This document shows, in pieces, positions 1 to 10,875 of a stretch of DNA of 64,000 bases. This stretch comes from Wyeomyia smithii (taxonomy: Eukaryota > Arthropoda > Insecta > Diptera > Culicidae). A program made the position numbers and the translations under genes. The stretch spans positions 51,527,501 through 51,591,500 of the forward strand of contig NC_073696.1 in assembly GCF_029784165.1 (NCBI RefSeq), read 5' to 3'. The notes under the pieces were generated by a model that worked only from the letters and a program-made list of their open reading frames with translations, did no database searches and was not told the origin of the DNA. Numbering within the stretch: position 1 is the stretch's first letter; every line of letters starts with the position of its first letter.

Positions 1-822
1 TTTGTCGAATGAGCTTTCGTCTATCAGCTTTAGTTGCTTTCTGGTAAATTACATCCATCCATGTTGAAATCCGTTGAAATAGAATGGCTATATTGCAATT
101 CATATGATCCAATGCGGCAATTTAAAAACCAAAATTAATCCACCTAGCGGTGAGACCCAGCCTTTCTCTTTCGAACTTATTATATGTTTGAATAGAGTTA
201 CATGAAGCTTTCAATAAATAGAAAAAAAATACACCTTGATAATTTCTGCAGGATTTATTTTTCACTCTAAATAATAAATTTCTGGTAGCCAACTGCGTAA
301 CTATACCGAACATTTTGTAAATAAACATGTTATAAATGTAGATGATGCGATTTTTTTTGTTCCTGGTACAATCGAAACGTCACTGTACTCATATATATCA
401 TTTTAGATTCAACTTTTTATAGTAGGAAAATTTGCCCTGATGAACAACAGTCCTAAAATGACCAAATATCATTCAATATAGGAATTTATGGAACAATATG
501 ATACCCAGAGGTCATAAATCAACTTCAGACGCCATTTTAAATTTTTTGGAAAGTAGCTTTCAGTTTCATTACCCAATGTGAGTTTTTCAGGAACCGGAAT
601 AATGCTTAGCGGCCGAGAATCAACTCCATACTTCAATTTGAAATCCGATTTTGTGACTTATGGTGTCTGGGAAACAACCTTAAATTGCCAAATAAAGGTA
701 TATTTACTCTTTGGGTCCAAGAATATTGATGTTGTATTTGAAGTAATAATTGAAGTATAAGATGTGAATTTTGATGTTATATTTGTGCTGAAGAAATATC
801 GAAATGAAAAAATAGTACAATA

Positions 823-2246
823 GGGTAAATGACCCAATTGTGGAGGAGCTAAGCACGAGTTATGCATGTTTAGCCATGTTTTGGCTAAGAAAAACGAATC
901 TAGCTGGTCCGTTTCACTATTTTCTGTTGAAATGGGTTCTATTTGATAATTTTGCACCTTAAAATTGACTTTGAACCCGCTTTGAGGGTTATAATTAACT
1001 AAAATAAGTTGCACGCTTTTGTTCCAATAGTTGCGGTAGAGTTCCTATAGTTGTGAATGGGTGTTTCTGTAGTTGCGGTATATAAAACATTCGTGTTTGC
1101 TTGGTTAAATGAAGGTATTTGCCTCGCTTGAAGTGGTTTTTGATTGTTTTACTATTTATCATATTGTTTTTAATAGGTTGACAAGTCGGTTTGCAAGTAA
1201 ATACAAAAATGCACGAAGTTAACTAAGAGACGGATTTTGCGCCAGTTTGGTCAGATGTTGGCAAAATTCAGTGAGGGTATGTAGGTTTTATTAAAATATA
1301 ACAAATTTTGCATACTTTTTATAAAATGTCTTTAGACTAACATTTGAAAAGGGCTGAAATTAGCTGAAGAGAAAGACCTATGGCGCTCATTTTGAAATAT
1401 TCAGAAGAATTTTTTTTCTCACAAATGGTGACTTCTCAACACTGGAAGTTAGAGTCTATTACCTCTGCTTCGTACCATGTTTGCTCTTACATTTTTGACG
1501 TTAGTGTTTACTAAAAGAGCGACTGAAGCTGTGAAAGGCTCGTTAAAAGAATTACAAGACCAAAAGCAGTGGGTAAGCATCGATTAAGAGGTCATAAATG
1601 CATAATACAGTATTTTAGGGGTGAGAGCGATAGCTTTTGTGGCCGATCATGTATGAAGTATCGGTAAATACACGGTGGCAGGGGAAGGTGGGGTTCAAAA
1701 ATTGAATAGTAATAATTTACATCATTTAGGTATGTCCCCTAGTACCTGCTTGTCCCTGATATACACAAGTAGTCCCACATACATATGTTCTGATAAACGT
1801 AAATCAGAATTGCGAAACATACCGCATCTATAAGAGCATAGTGTATCCTGTGATCCAATAGTGGAGGAAGTAATTTATAAATAATATAATCATCTATTAA
1901 CGTACTTCACCTGTGCAACAGTTTCCATAATAAACTGTTATCTGGGAAAATAATTATATGCGTAAAAATCGTACTAAAACCACACACATATCTTAAAACA
2001 ATCGTGGATAAAATAAGAAAATGGGTAGTGAGTGGTGCCTTCCGGGTAAGTTTCTGAAAAATACAGTATTTATTAGTAATTTGGATATTTTCAGTATATA
2101 TTGTTGTAGTAACATATGTACTTATGAATAATCTATTATTTCTTCAACATATAGCATAAGCAATTCGGTTCTAATTAGTTTAAACGATGAATTTAAAAGC
2201 GATGCCGCAACTATTGGTACTACCACAACTATTGGATCATCTACCC
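823..2246. mobile_element. TIR element with TA target duplication (GGGTARATGA family)
   Basis: The left end reads TA then GGGTAAATGACCCAATTG. The right end is CAACTATTGGATCATCTACCC then TA. The ends are imperfect terminal inverted repeats flanked by TA at 821-822 and 2247-2248. Phrases such as CCAATAGTTGCGG and CTATAGTTGTG recur in the left subterminal region (about 1020-1080), so the ends carry several copies of one short motif. The length is 1,424 bp. A second member with the same terminal sequence lies at 12592-14500. TA duplication suggests the Tc1/mariner/pogo group, but no intact transposase was recognised. Confidence 0.7.
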
Positions 2247-3705
2247 TACATATTGATCAATCAATTTCGTTTCTTTTCATAACTTTTGAACCTTGTATCA
2301 AATTGTTATGAAGTTTTTTACTTGTACGTTTGAGTGACAGCCAGTAGTTGTGTTCAAATTTAATATTTGAGTTTATAGACTTTCGTTGTTTTCAGAATTT
2401 AAAACATAACGGTTGAAATAAAGGTCCGATCATAATTATGTAAATAGAATGGCAACCAACCCTTTCATTTGACACTAAGATTGTTGAAATTAGTCCAGCC
2501 ATCTTTGGAAAAACAAATGAATTTGAAAAGTCATGTTTCTTTCCACTACTTTTGAACCACTTCCCAATGATTGTAAAATTCTTCAATTAACTCTTAACTC
2601 GTAAATTTGATACCAATATTGTTGAAATCGGCTGTGTAGTATGTGAGATAATGGAGTTTCACATTTTGATACATCACAGACAAAGTTTCAGTCCGATTGC
2701 AATGAAATTCAGTAGGATGTCATGAGGCATCCAGACCTTTTATAAGAAAATCGATTCAGCCATCTCTGAGAAAAGTGAGTGAGTTTAACAGGCAAAGTAA
2801 GAATCCGATTGCAAAGCAAATCAATTGGGTCCTCTAGAGCAACTAGATCTTCCATATGACACTGATTTTATGAAAATCGGTCAAGCCATCTCTGAGAAAC
2901 ATGAGTGAAATTAAACAGTCTCCAGAACACGTTCCCTTCCATAACTTTTGAACCACATGTTCAATCTTTCTAAGCTCCAGAGGTTAAGGGTATTTAAGGT
3001 AGCCCGCTCATTTGATTTTGTTCAAATCGGTTGTGTAGTAGGGTGTCCCAAAAAAATCGATGTTGAAAAAGTCTAGGTGCTAAGCCCCAAATTGAAAAAT
3101 GAGGTTATTTATAGCATTTTTGGAGAACATTTCGACATTTCGAAAATCGTTTTAGGTTTCCCAAACGTAATTTATGAAAAAATGACTTGTTTCAGCTACA
3201 AATCTGTTTTTTGCACTTTTTTCAATTTCGCTCGATTCTTAAATTTTTCCATGTATTTTTTTATTTTTGTGGGGCTATTTTTGAATATTTTTCATGGTTC
3301 GGTTCAGCATTGCGTTCAGTTTTTTTCTCTCCCAAGGCCCAATAAACATCACAACAAATTAAATTTTTTTAATAATTTATAGATAAAACCCTTCAAAATA
3401 CAAATAAAAAAAATTTTTTGACCAAGAACTGTAACTTAAATTTCAAAGCGAGATTTACGACGAAAATTTACATGAAAAAAGATACTTGATTTCTCATCGG
3501 GGAGCTGAGATATTGGCATTTTTCTATGTGATGGAAAACTATGCGTTTTGACAAATATGTTAAATAACTGTTTTATTTTGGGAGAGAAAAATAACAATGT
3601 TCAGAAAACAAATGCATTTTTGGATGGCTGATAACTTAGTAGAAGGTTTCAAAATTTGAAAATATTTCCAGAAAAAGTTGAAACGAAAATTTTGATTTTT
3701 AGTGC

Positions 3706-3757
3706 CTTCCAATAGAAAACTCAATGTTACGAGCAACATTGAGTTTTCTATTAGAAG
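3706..3757. repeat. Near-perfect 23-bp hairpin
   Basis: Arms 3706-3728 and 3735-3757 are reverse complements with one mismatch around the 6-base loop ACGAGC. Weaker pairing continues outside (TTTTGATT against AATCAAAA). It sits in the part of copy 1 that is absent from the second copy of the repeat. Confidence 0.8.
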
Positions 3758-4002
3758 ACAATCAAAAATATGTGAAAGATAGAAACATGAAAATCAGTCC
3801 AGCCATCTCTGAGAAAAGTGAGTCAGAATAAAAATCTGCAAATACACTACACACACACATACAGAAAATGCTAAGCTCGTTGAACTAAGCTGAGTGATAC
3901 ATGCCATTCGGCCCTTTGGAGCACTTTTATATCTTCGGTTTTGCAAGTGATTGCTATACCTTTCTAGGAGAAAGGCAAAACCACTAAATATCAGCTAAAT
4001 GG

Positions 4003-4926
4003 ATAAAAATCAAGCGAATTGGATAAAGTGCTAAAGTAACGTAAAATAAATGACATAGAGAGGTATAAGAAACTTATTTACACTTAGAAGCCAGCATAAA
4101 AGGCTGATGTAAGTACTTCTCTTCAAGAAGATTTACACCATTCTGTAGTGGGGGAGGATGTAACGGCAACCCCGTGTTTGTAGAAGTTACATCATAGCTT
4201 AAGTGTTCGAAATTAGATGCAGTACGGTATCTTTATTTTAGATTTTTTATCGAAAGTTTTGATATAATTTCAAGTTTTCCCGATGAACGGAATTCAAAAG
4301 TATCAACTCTTTTCAATTCGAAATTTGATGGCTATTATAATATTTTTTACCGATTAATAAAACTGTTTTGTACAAAAACCGTTACATCCACCCCCACTAC
4401 AGAGTGGTTTAAGTCTTCTTGAAGAGCAAGATTTTTTTTCCTATATGGACTTCCTCACTGCGATCAGAAACATGGATCTGTTGTGAGATATTCCCGATTG
4501 TCTGCTGTATCCCGCACTTCTATTATTAGCAATACCGCTATTGAGAAGTGGCATGCTAATTATTATTGTTTTATCAGTGCTTGTGTGTAATACTCTTTTT
4601 TATTTTACTCGCTCTTTTTTATTTCACACGCTCACTGTTCTACTATACCGATGCTCGTTCCTTTTGCCAAATATCACCAATTACAATTCCCTGGAGAAGT
4701 TTCGTCGTGCGTCCTTTTGGTCAGTTTTATTAATAAGAGGGACTTATGTTTTTGTTAAGAGGAAGTCACGCAAAGGTGTTATAGATTTCAGCGTAAAGGA
4801 AGGGTAAGAGAAAGACTTACATCAGCCTTTCATGCTGGCTTCTAAGTGTAAATAAGTTTTTTATACCTCTTTATGTCATTTATATTACGGTACTTTAGCA
4901 CTATATTCGTTTCGCTTGATTTTATA
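4003..4926. mobile_element. Fold-back (long inverted repeat) element
   Basis: Positions 4003-4115 are the near reverse complement of 4815-4926. Shared phrases are ATCAAGCGAA, AGTGCTAAAGTA, ATGACATA.AGAGGTATAA and ACTTAGAAGCCAGCAT. The inverted repeat continues inside: 4116-4165 pairs with 4379-4430, around CTTCTTGAAGAG and CCCCCACTAC. Between the inner right arm (4430) and the outer right arm (4815) sit about 380 bp homologous to the reverse complement of 41625-41985, apparently an insertion. The open frame at 4541-4807 falls in that piece and is not believed to be a gene. Confidence 0.75.
4440..4812 (-). repeat. SINE-like body fragment inside the fold-back element
   Basis: Read on the minus strand this matches 41625-41985, sharing GCACTTCTATTA, CTGCTGTATTCCGC, TTTACGCTG and TATGGACTTAC-type phrases. 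The copy at 41.5 kb has a tRNA-like head (anticodon arm and box B) that is missing here, so this looks like a headless fragment. Confidence 0.55.
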
Positions 4927-5087
4927 AAGATATTTAGAGTTTTGTTCTATATAAATCAAGCTAGGTGTAGCTATATAGGGGAGCTGTTCCGTTATTCATC
5001 TCAGCCCATATATTGTGAAAACACAATTGAAAACAGGAAAAAACGCATTTTTTCTAAATAAACCAATCTACTAATCCGTGGAACAGA

Positions 5088-5735
5088 TTGTTGTGCGTGT
5101 ATGTGTGTGTATGTGTAAGTAACGTGTGTGTATGTGTAAGTAACGTGTCTGCATATGTGTAAGTAACGTGTCTGTATATGTGTGAGTAACGTATCTGTAT
5201 ATATGTGTGTGTATGTGTATGTGAGTATGTGTGCATGTGTGTGTATGTGCGTGTATGTGTGTGTATGTGCGTGTATGTGTGTGTAAATGTGTGTGTAAAT
5301 GTGTGTGTGTATCTGTGTGTATGTGTGTGTCTCTGTATGAGTGTGTGTTTGGGTATCTGTGTGTATGTGTGTATGTGTGTGTGTGCCTGTGTTTGAGTGT
5401 GTGTGTGTGCCTGTGTTTGAGTGTGTGTGTGTGTGTGTGTGTCTGTGTGTATGTATGTGTGTGTGTGTCTGTGTGTATGTATGTGTGTGTTAATGTGTGT
5501 ATGTGTGTGCTTGTATGTGTGTGTGTGTGTAAGTAGCGTGGGTGTGTCTGAATAGCGTGTGCGTGTGAGTAGTGTGTGCGTGTGTGAGTAGTGTGTGCGT
5601 TTGTGAGTAGTGTGTGCGTGTGTAAGTAGTGTGTGCGTGTGTAAGTAGTGTGTGCGTTTGTAAGTAGTGTGTGCCTGTGTTAGTAGTGTGTGCGTGTGTA
5701 AGTAGTGTGTGCGTGTATGAGAAGCGTGTGTGATT

Positions 5736-5769
<34 letters not shown>

Positions 5770-5842
5770 TGTGTTTGTGTGTGTGTATGTGCATAGCGTG
5801 TGTGTATTACGTGTATGTGTGTATAACATGTGTGTGCAAAAT
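5088..5842. repeat. TG-rich microsatellite with a 19-bp minisatellite
   Basis: The plus strand is (TG)n with TA and TC interruptions. From about 5551 to 5726 a 19-bp unit close to GTGTGTGCGTGTGTAAGTA repeats about nine times with point differences. An earlier set near 5115-5200 repeats GTGTATGTGTAAGTAAC-like units. The open frames here (Thr-His on the minus strand, Cys-Val on the plus strand) are translated repeats. Confidence 0.95.
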
Positions 5843-6081
5843 GAATTTATCCGGGGTAAATATATTTATGATAGAACACTTGTATAGGCAACAAGTTAAA
5901 TATTTTTCCTATTAGTACTTCATATGGTATTTCTATGATAGTGACTTTATTTTATGCTAGTTATTCTCAGCACTGAGCTTGTTTTACGTTTGTTTGTAAC
6001 ATGGGACTGACTAAAATTCATATTTTTCTAATCAATTTAACAACAAAACGTTTTTTCTTGCGATATTTTGAGAGCACCGGG

Positions 6082-6275
6082 TACACTGGGGTCACTTTTT
6101 ACGCGGGTTGTTTCTATGCGTTTTTTTAACGTGATATTTTTACAATAACGCGGAATATTTTTACTCGATTTGGAAGATTGTTTGTACGCGGTATCAAATA
6201 AGTTTAGTATGAATATATCTAATTTAATCTTTTAAATGCGGTACAACCAACCGCGCAAAAAGCGAACACAGTGTA
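6082..6275. mobile_element. Short MITE, TACACT...TTTTTACGC family
   Basis: The left end TACACTGGGGTCACTTTTTA and the right end, read in reverse complement as TACACTGTGTTCGCTTTTTG, are terminal inverted repeats about 28 bp long, followed inside by CGCGGGTTG or CGCGGTTG. The length is 194 bp. Related copies are at 28001-28150 and 34758-35172. Confidence 0.75.
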
Positions 6276-8689
6276 TGTGAAGATGTTTTCGAGGTTTAAG
6301 CAAAAAGTGATGAGAAATTACATAGGACTGTTATGCATTTATGGGCAGTTCATGTGGGTATTGGTATTTGAATGCTGTGGTTTTTGACAGGTGTATGTGG
6401 TTTTTTGTTAAATGTTCATGGATTATTGTCTATGGTATTTGTTCGTTTGGTGTGTGTTATATACTATGGCTATGGCAGAATTAAATCTTTACATCCACCA
6501 TAGTCCCACGGCAAGCCTAAATTTTTTCAAATCAAATTTCCAACAACAAGCTTTAGCAGAAATATTAGAGATGAGTTCTTACAAATCCTAAATTTCAACT
6601 GTATGTTTTTTCATCTACTTTCACTGCGTTGAAGATAATTAGAAGTTGCCAAATTAGTTTCTGTTAATACGAAAAAAATTATACTGAACAGATTGAATCA
6701 TTCCGACATAATTGACATAAATCGACAGCATTGCAGTGGTTACCTAGGTTACCAATTTTGCACGTAAACAACTACAGCGGATACCTAGGTAACGTTCATT
6801 GATGATAATGTGATTCATTCATGTTTAACAGTGTGATGAACTTTGAGTGTCGTGAGATGGAGAATTGAGCTGTGATTCAAGTTTGGAAATGGATATGGAA
6901 GCGTTGTGAAAAATGGTTTGTTTCACAAATTTCAGGATAATTCTTACTAAGTTTACTAAATTTGTAATGCTGGGCGATTCCATGAAGAGAATGTAAGCGT
7001 ATGTTGTTTATTTGTTCAATGATTTCGGGAGAATTTGTTGTTAAATCCGTGCATTCTTCGAGAATATCGGCTTGAAGAGATAAATAATGGAACAAATACC
7101 CTACATTAGGGTGAGAGCGAATGTAAAATTTCTGAATCCGACCATGTTCATTACGTTTATTGGCCTAAAAAAGTACCTGTGCAAAATTTCAGCTCAATCA
7201 GACATGGTTTAGGGGTGCCTCAAAGCACTCCAAGTTGTGATTTTTTGATCTTCAAAAATCTACCAAGAAAGGAACACATGGGTTGGTAAACAGCTGCGTA
7301 CCAGCAGTACACTCGTACTAATTAGCATGAAATAGGTCTCAGTGTAGACCAAAGACTAATGCCCAGCAACTCCTTCCCCTACCAACACGTGGTTTCGACG
7401 GGGATACGAGCAACCAAGGGAAGATCGGTTAACCGGTGGGAACTTGGTCTTATGCTGACAGGGAAGAGGACCTGTTCTCCTAGGAGGACTAAATTATTAA
7501 ATGCGGTGTCTCGCCAGCTACACCCAAGACGGCAGCCCCGTCGCATCGATTCGCCTTGTAGTCGCCTTGGTTGCCGTCAGAATTTAACTTTACTCTGGTA
7601 CTGCTCCCAACCTATTTGACCGTCAACACCCGACCGTTCAATTATACACAACCGACTCATCCTTTTTATTCCAGGTTTTCTTTCTGTTACGTTCAGCACT
7701 CTTCTTTTTGACTCTATCACCCTACTAAGCTCACAAAGAGGTTGCTTAAATCTTATTATTTCTCCAATGCTGCCACCTAACTCTACGCTGGTATTGTGTT
7801 TTTCGATTCATCAATATTTCATCATCCTTTCCTAATCAAGGTTAACATCCATTTATTTATGTTTATGTTTTCTATATTTGGATATTGTTTTGTAACCTCA
7901 CAAAGAAGTAATTGCTTCCTTTTCTCACATTTATTACCGTATTGCCGATTGATAGTTTCCCTAGTACTAGCCCTAGTACCGACTCTCCATTGAAAGCTGT
8001 GACCTCCTGCGAGCAAAAAAACAATCCATTAGTTTGCAATGTTACCTTGACGCTACAGGTTTTCCCTTGGTTCAATGAGGAGCAGTTTCATTGGCACGAT
8101 AACACATTGAAAATTTGTTTCAATCTTCCAACAGTACTTCTGTTTAATAAATACTTACTTTGCTTGTCGCTAACTATATATGTGCTATGCGTGAGTTGCC
8201 ATCATCAAATAGATAAGAATGTTTCAATTAGACTGTCATTTGATACACCACAAGAATTAATTGTTGCTGTCAACAGAATATTAGATAATAACGCAAAAAC
8301 ATTAATTAGAAATTATTGGGTTAAACTTGAGTGAATATAAGATTCAAATTTTATTAAACGCCTATTATTTCTACTATCAATCCAAATTTGCGATAAATAA
8401 TTCGAACAAAATAGATATATGTATTCAAACCAAAAAAGGTATCTAAATTAAATATGTTCCGAACGCAAAAAGGCATCAACGTAATAAAACGTTAGGGTTC
8501 TGGAAAAGAACAACGAAATGTTCATTGAATCGCTTATAGTATGAAAATAGAAAATAACTCAACTGTATCTCCAATTAGAATATAATTATTTTTAAATGTA
8601 AAGTAGTGCATTATTTTAACAATGATATTATCATTGCTATGTATCAAAATTTTTATGCATCGAAATTATAAATTATAATTGTGAATAAC
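6276..8689. other. No recognised gene; unidentified 140-aa open frame at 7912-8334
   Basis: 6276-7350 shows only scattered short motifs, including a TACCTAGGT-type palindrome repeated near 6740 and 6782. 7350-7640 is more GC-rich than its surroundings and may be the edge of a retroelement. The plus-strand frame 7912-8334 starts with ATG and ends RNYWVKLE-stop. It has a hydrophobic stretch (CLSLTIYVLCVS) and no family motif that I know. AT-rich codons and absence of neighbours make a real gene unlikely but not excluded. Confidence 0.3.
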
Positions 8690-8930
8690 ACGGGCGACAA
8701 AAGCGAGAAAAATTTTGCCTTAAAGCTCAACATAGTTACCCTGAAAAGATAATAGCTTTTAATTTTGGTGCCCCTCACCAAAATGCGGCAGAGTAATTGC
8801 CCGCAGGGCTCGCCTGAAAAAGATATCATCACTAGGGACACGAAAATTCACAGGAATGGTTAAAAAGCTATAACTTTGAATTTTTTTCTAGTTTGAGCTG
8901 TGGGGCAAATTCCGTGTTTACCAGTGTAAT
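8690..8930 (+). repeat. Dispersed repeat, copy 1 of 2
   Basis: It matches 31755-32055 in the same orientation. Shared phrases are CGACAAAAG, TAAAGCTCAA, TTTTGGTGCC, CAGGAATGGTTAAAAAGCT, GGTTTGAGCTNTNGGG and GTGTTTACCAGTG. The two copies are diverged and differ by small deletions. No coding capacity was seen. Confidence 0.65.
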
Positions 8931-10849
8931 CATACAATATTTTAAAACAAAAAAAAAACAATAATCGGAAGCTCTGACAAATAACAACGCACGAAAAACT
9001 TAAAAACGTAACTCACAAACGCGTTCGGTTTCTACGAACATTTTACGTTAGCTTATTAAACGCATTGAACTCGCAGCTACGCACGTTCCCGGTTGCTTCA
9101 TCAAACGGTTAAAACACTCTGCTACTGCTGTTGAAATAGCTCCACACAATTAGCCGGCCTGGCAAATCCTCTCTCATCCCCGCGACACATTGCTGAGCGC
9201 AACATTGATTGAATTGTGATTCAGCTGTCACTGCCAGTTGGACCATCCATCCATCCGATTTGGTTTACTCCGCATTTTGCTATCCCGTCCCGTGTCCCGG
9301 CGAAGGGGTGCGGTGGCGCTTTGGACATAAACATATACGCAACCGGGCGCTAGCAGGCAGGCAGACAGGCAGGAAAGCAGGCTGGCAGTCTGGAAGGCTG
9401 GATGGTAGACAGACAGACAGACTCTTTCAACTTCAACCCTATTTAATTTATATCAACATCAAACCGCCAGCAGCATTAGTGTATTATGTGATGTGACAAC
9501 AACAGATAAAGCCAATGCCATCAGTCGAAGCGAACAGAGCAAGGACATCGCTCTGCGGCAATCGAGCGATGGATGAATTAATTCGTCGCTTTTCCGGATT
9601 TTTTTTTTTCGCTGCAAGGTATTAGCGCAACTATTGCGTGATCTCGCCCTAGCCCGGACTGCTGGTGACATTGAAATCTTGTTTGCTATCGGGAACATTA
9701 CGTGCCTACATTACGGTGGGATCTCGAAGAAGTTCCGTCGGGAAGGTCACACCGCCCACTGAATCCTGCTACCGTCGACGTCGTCGTGACACCCGCCGAT
9801 AAACTTCGCATTGAGTGATGTTTGAAGGGTTTATGTAAGCACATCGACGACGGGCGAAACGCGGGGCCTTTGAAGACAGACGTATCCTCATCGAGATGTG
9901 GGTTCATGACGGAAGATGGAAGTTGACAATAAACATGTCAGCGTCAGTGTGGGGCTGTCAATCGGCACAATGTTCCTCGAAGCGGTTTTAGACGGCAAAC
10001 AATTGGAGCTGGCAGCAATTCGCTTAGGCTCGGGCTCGGGGATACCGAGATTGCCAAGACGGTGTGTGGATAATACTGGTATACAAAGCATTTTTGTAGT
10101 GCACAATTCAGATTATGTTTTTTTGGATAATCCATTGGTTCTAAAAAAAAGGTTATTTAATGACTATAGATACCTATCATGTTAATTAACATGCTACCAG
10201 TTCCAACATTTTAAACTTCCTACTCAAGTGATGCTCGCATGCATATACACGCATCGGTAAAAGCAATCAACAGGAAAATGTTACGCTCCATATTGGTGTA
10301 CCGAGTCCTACTTATCGTTTTCTTCCGTCCCAGGCATTCCAGGCAAACTCTACTCCAGGGTGGGAGGTTTATAAATGAAATTTTGTTCAAATGAAAGTCA
10401 AAACAAACGATTAGAGCCTCAATTTTTCCACCCCACCCTTCCGAAACTCGTCGCACCACCTGTACAAATAATTTTCGCAGCAAGGTTGAATCATCTTGCT
10501 GTACTCGACAATGTAGAAGTGTTCTTTGCGCCATTGTTCGTCGAGGCATATTTTACGGCTAATATACAGCTAAGCGTGTTCACTTACTGCTCAATCGGTG
10601 TTCATTTTGTAAGTTTGAAAGTTTTTACGTTCGGTTTGAAAACAAGCCTCCTGTTCCGATGGGTGGGTGTAGGTGTGGGTGCATGCGTGTGCGTGTGCCG
10701 TCAGATCCTTCAACTTTGCGGTTTTACACACCACCGCGCCCCGTGCCGACAGCAGTCTGCCGAAATTCTCCTGCCAAGTGAATCGTTTCTAGCAACCTTG
10801 TTAAGGTGGTGTGTACACGTTTAAATTAATTTATTCGAAAACAGCATGA
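8931..10849. other. Single-copy-looking stretch, no gene recognised
   Basis: The stretch is richer in GC than its surroundings from about 9130 to 10060, with a run of CCAT repeats near 9245 and a GT-rich patch near 10665. Overlapping short frames on both strands (for example plus 9916-10185) show no family motif. It could be an untranslated exon or regulatory DNA of a neighbouring gene. Nothing in the sequence proves it. Confidence 0.3.
9353..9424. repeat. GGCA/GACA low-complexity run
   Basis: Imperfect tetranucleotide repeats of the GCAG, GACA and GGAAG type, ending in a short (GACA)n tract. Confidence 0.8.
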
Positions 10850-10875
10850 TTCGGGGGGACTCACTTCCCCCCGAA
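10850..10875. repeat. 9-bp G/C hairpin
   Basis: TTCGGGGGG and CCCCCCGAA are perfect inverted arms around an 8-base loop. There is no T run behind it and no gene next to it. Confidence 0.7.

Larger units (their letters stand above)
121..3990. mobile_element. Dispersed repeat element, copy 1 (interrupted)
   Basis: Positions 121-820 match 61990-62570, sharing the phrase CCACCTAGCGGT followed by GACCCAGCCTTTCTC. Positions 2249-3050 and 3770-3990 match 62760-63390, sharing CAGCCATCTCTGAG and the end phrase CTATACCTTTCTAGGAGAAAGG. The start (GCCTTTCTC) and the end (GAGAAAGGC) are inverted to each other. Read together, 121-820 and 2249-3990 are one element split by the TIR element at 823-2246. A second stretch, about 3050-3770, also has no counterpart in the other copy and may be a further insertion. 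A motif near GAAAATCGATTCAGCCATCT recurs in tandem-like fashion at about 2745 and 2870. I see no transposase or reverse transcriptase, so the class is unknown. Confidence 0.7.

Noticed and set aside
5054..5794. 246-residue Thr-His rich open frame (minus) and Cys-Val rich frames (plus)
   Set aside because: Pure translation of a TG microsatellite; open in several frames on both strands.
7912..8334. 140-residue open frame as a real gene
   Set aside because: No recognised domain, no splice or promoter context and AT-rich codons; listed only as an unidentified frame.
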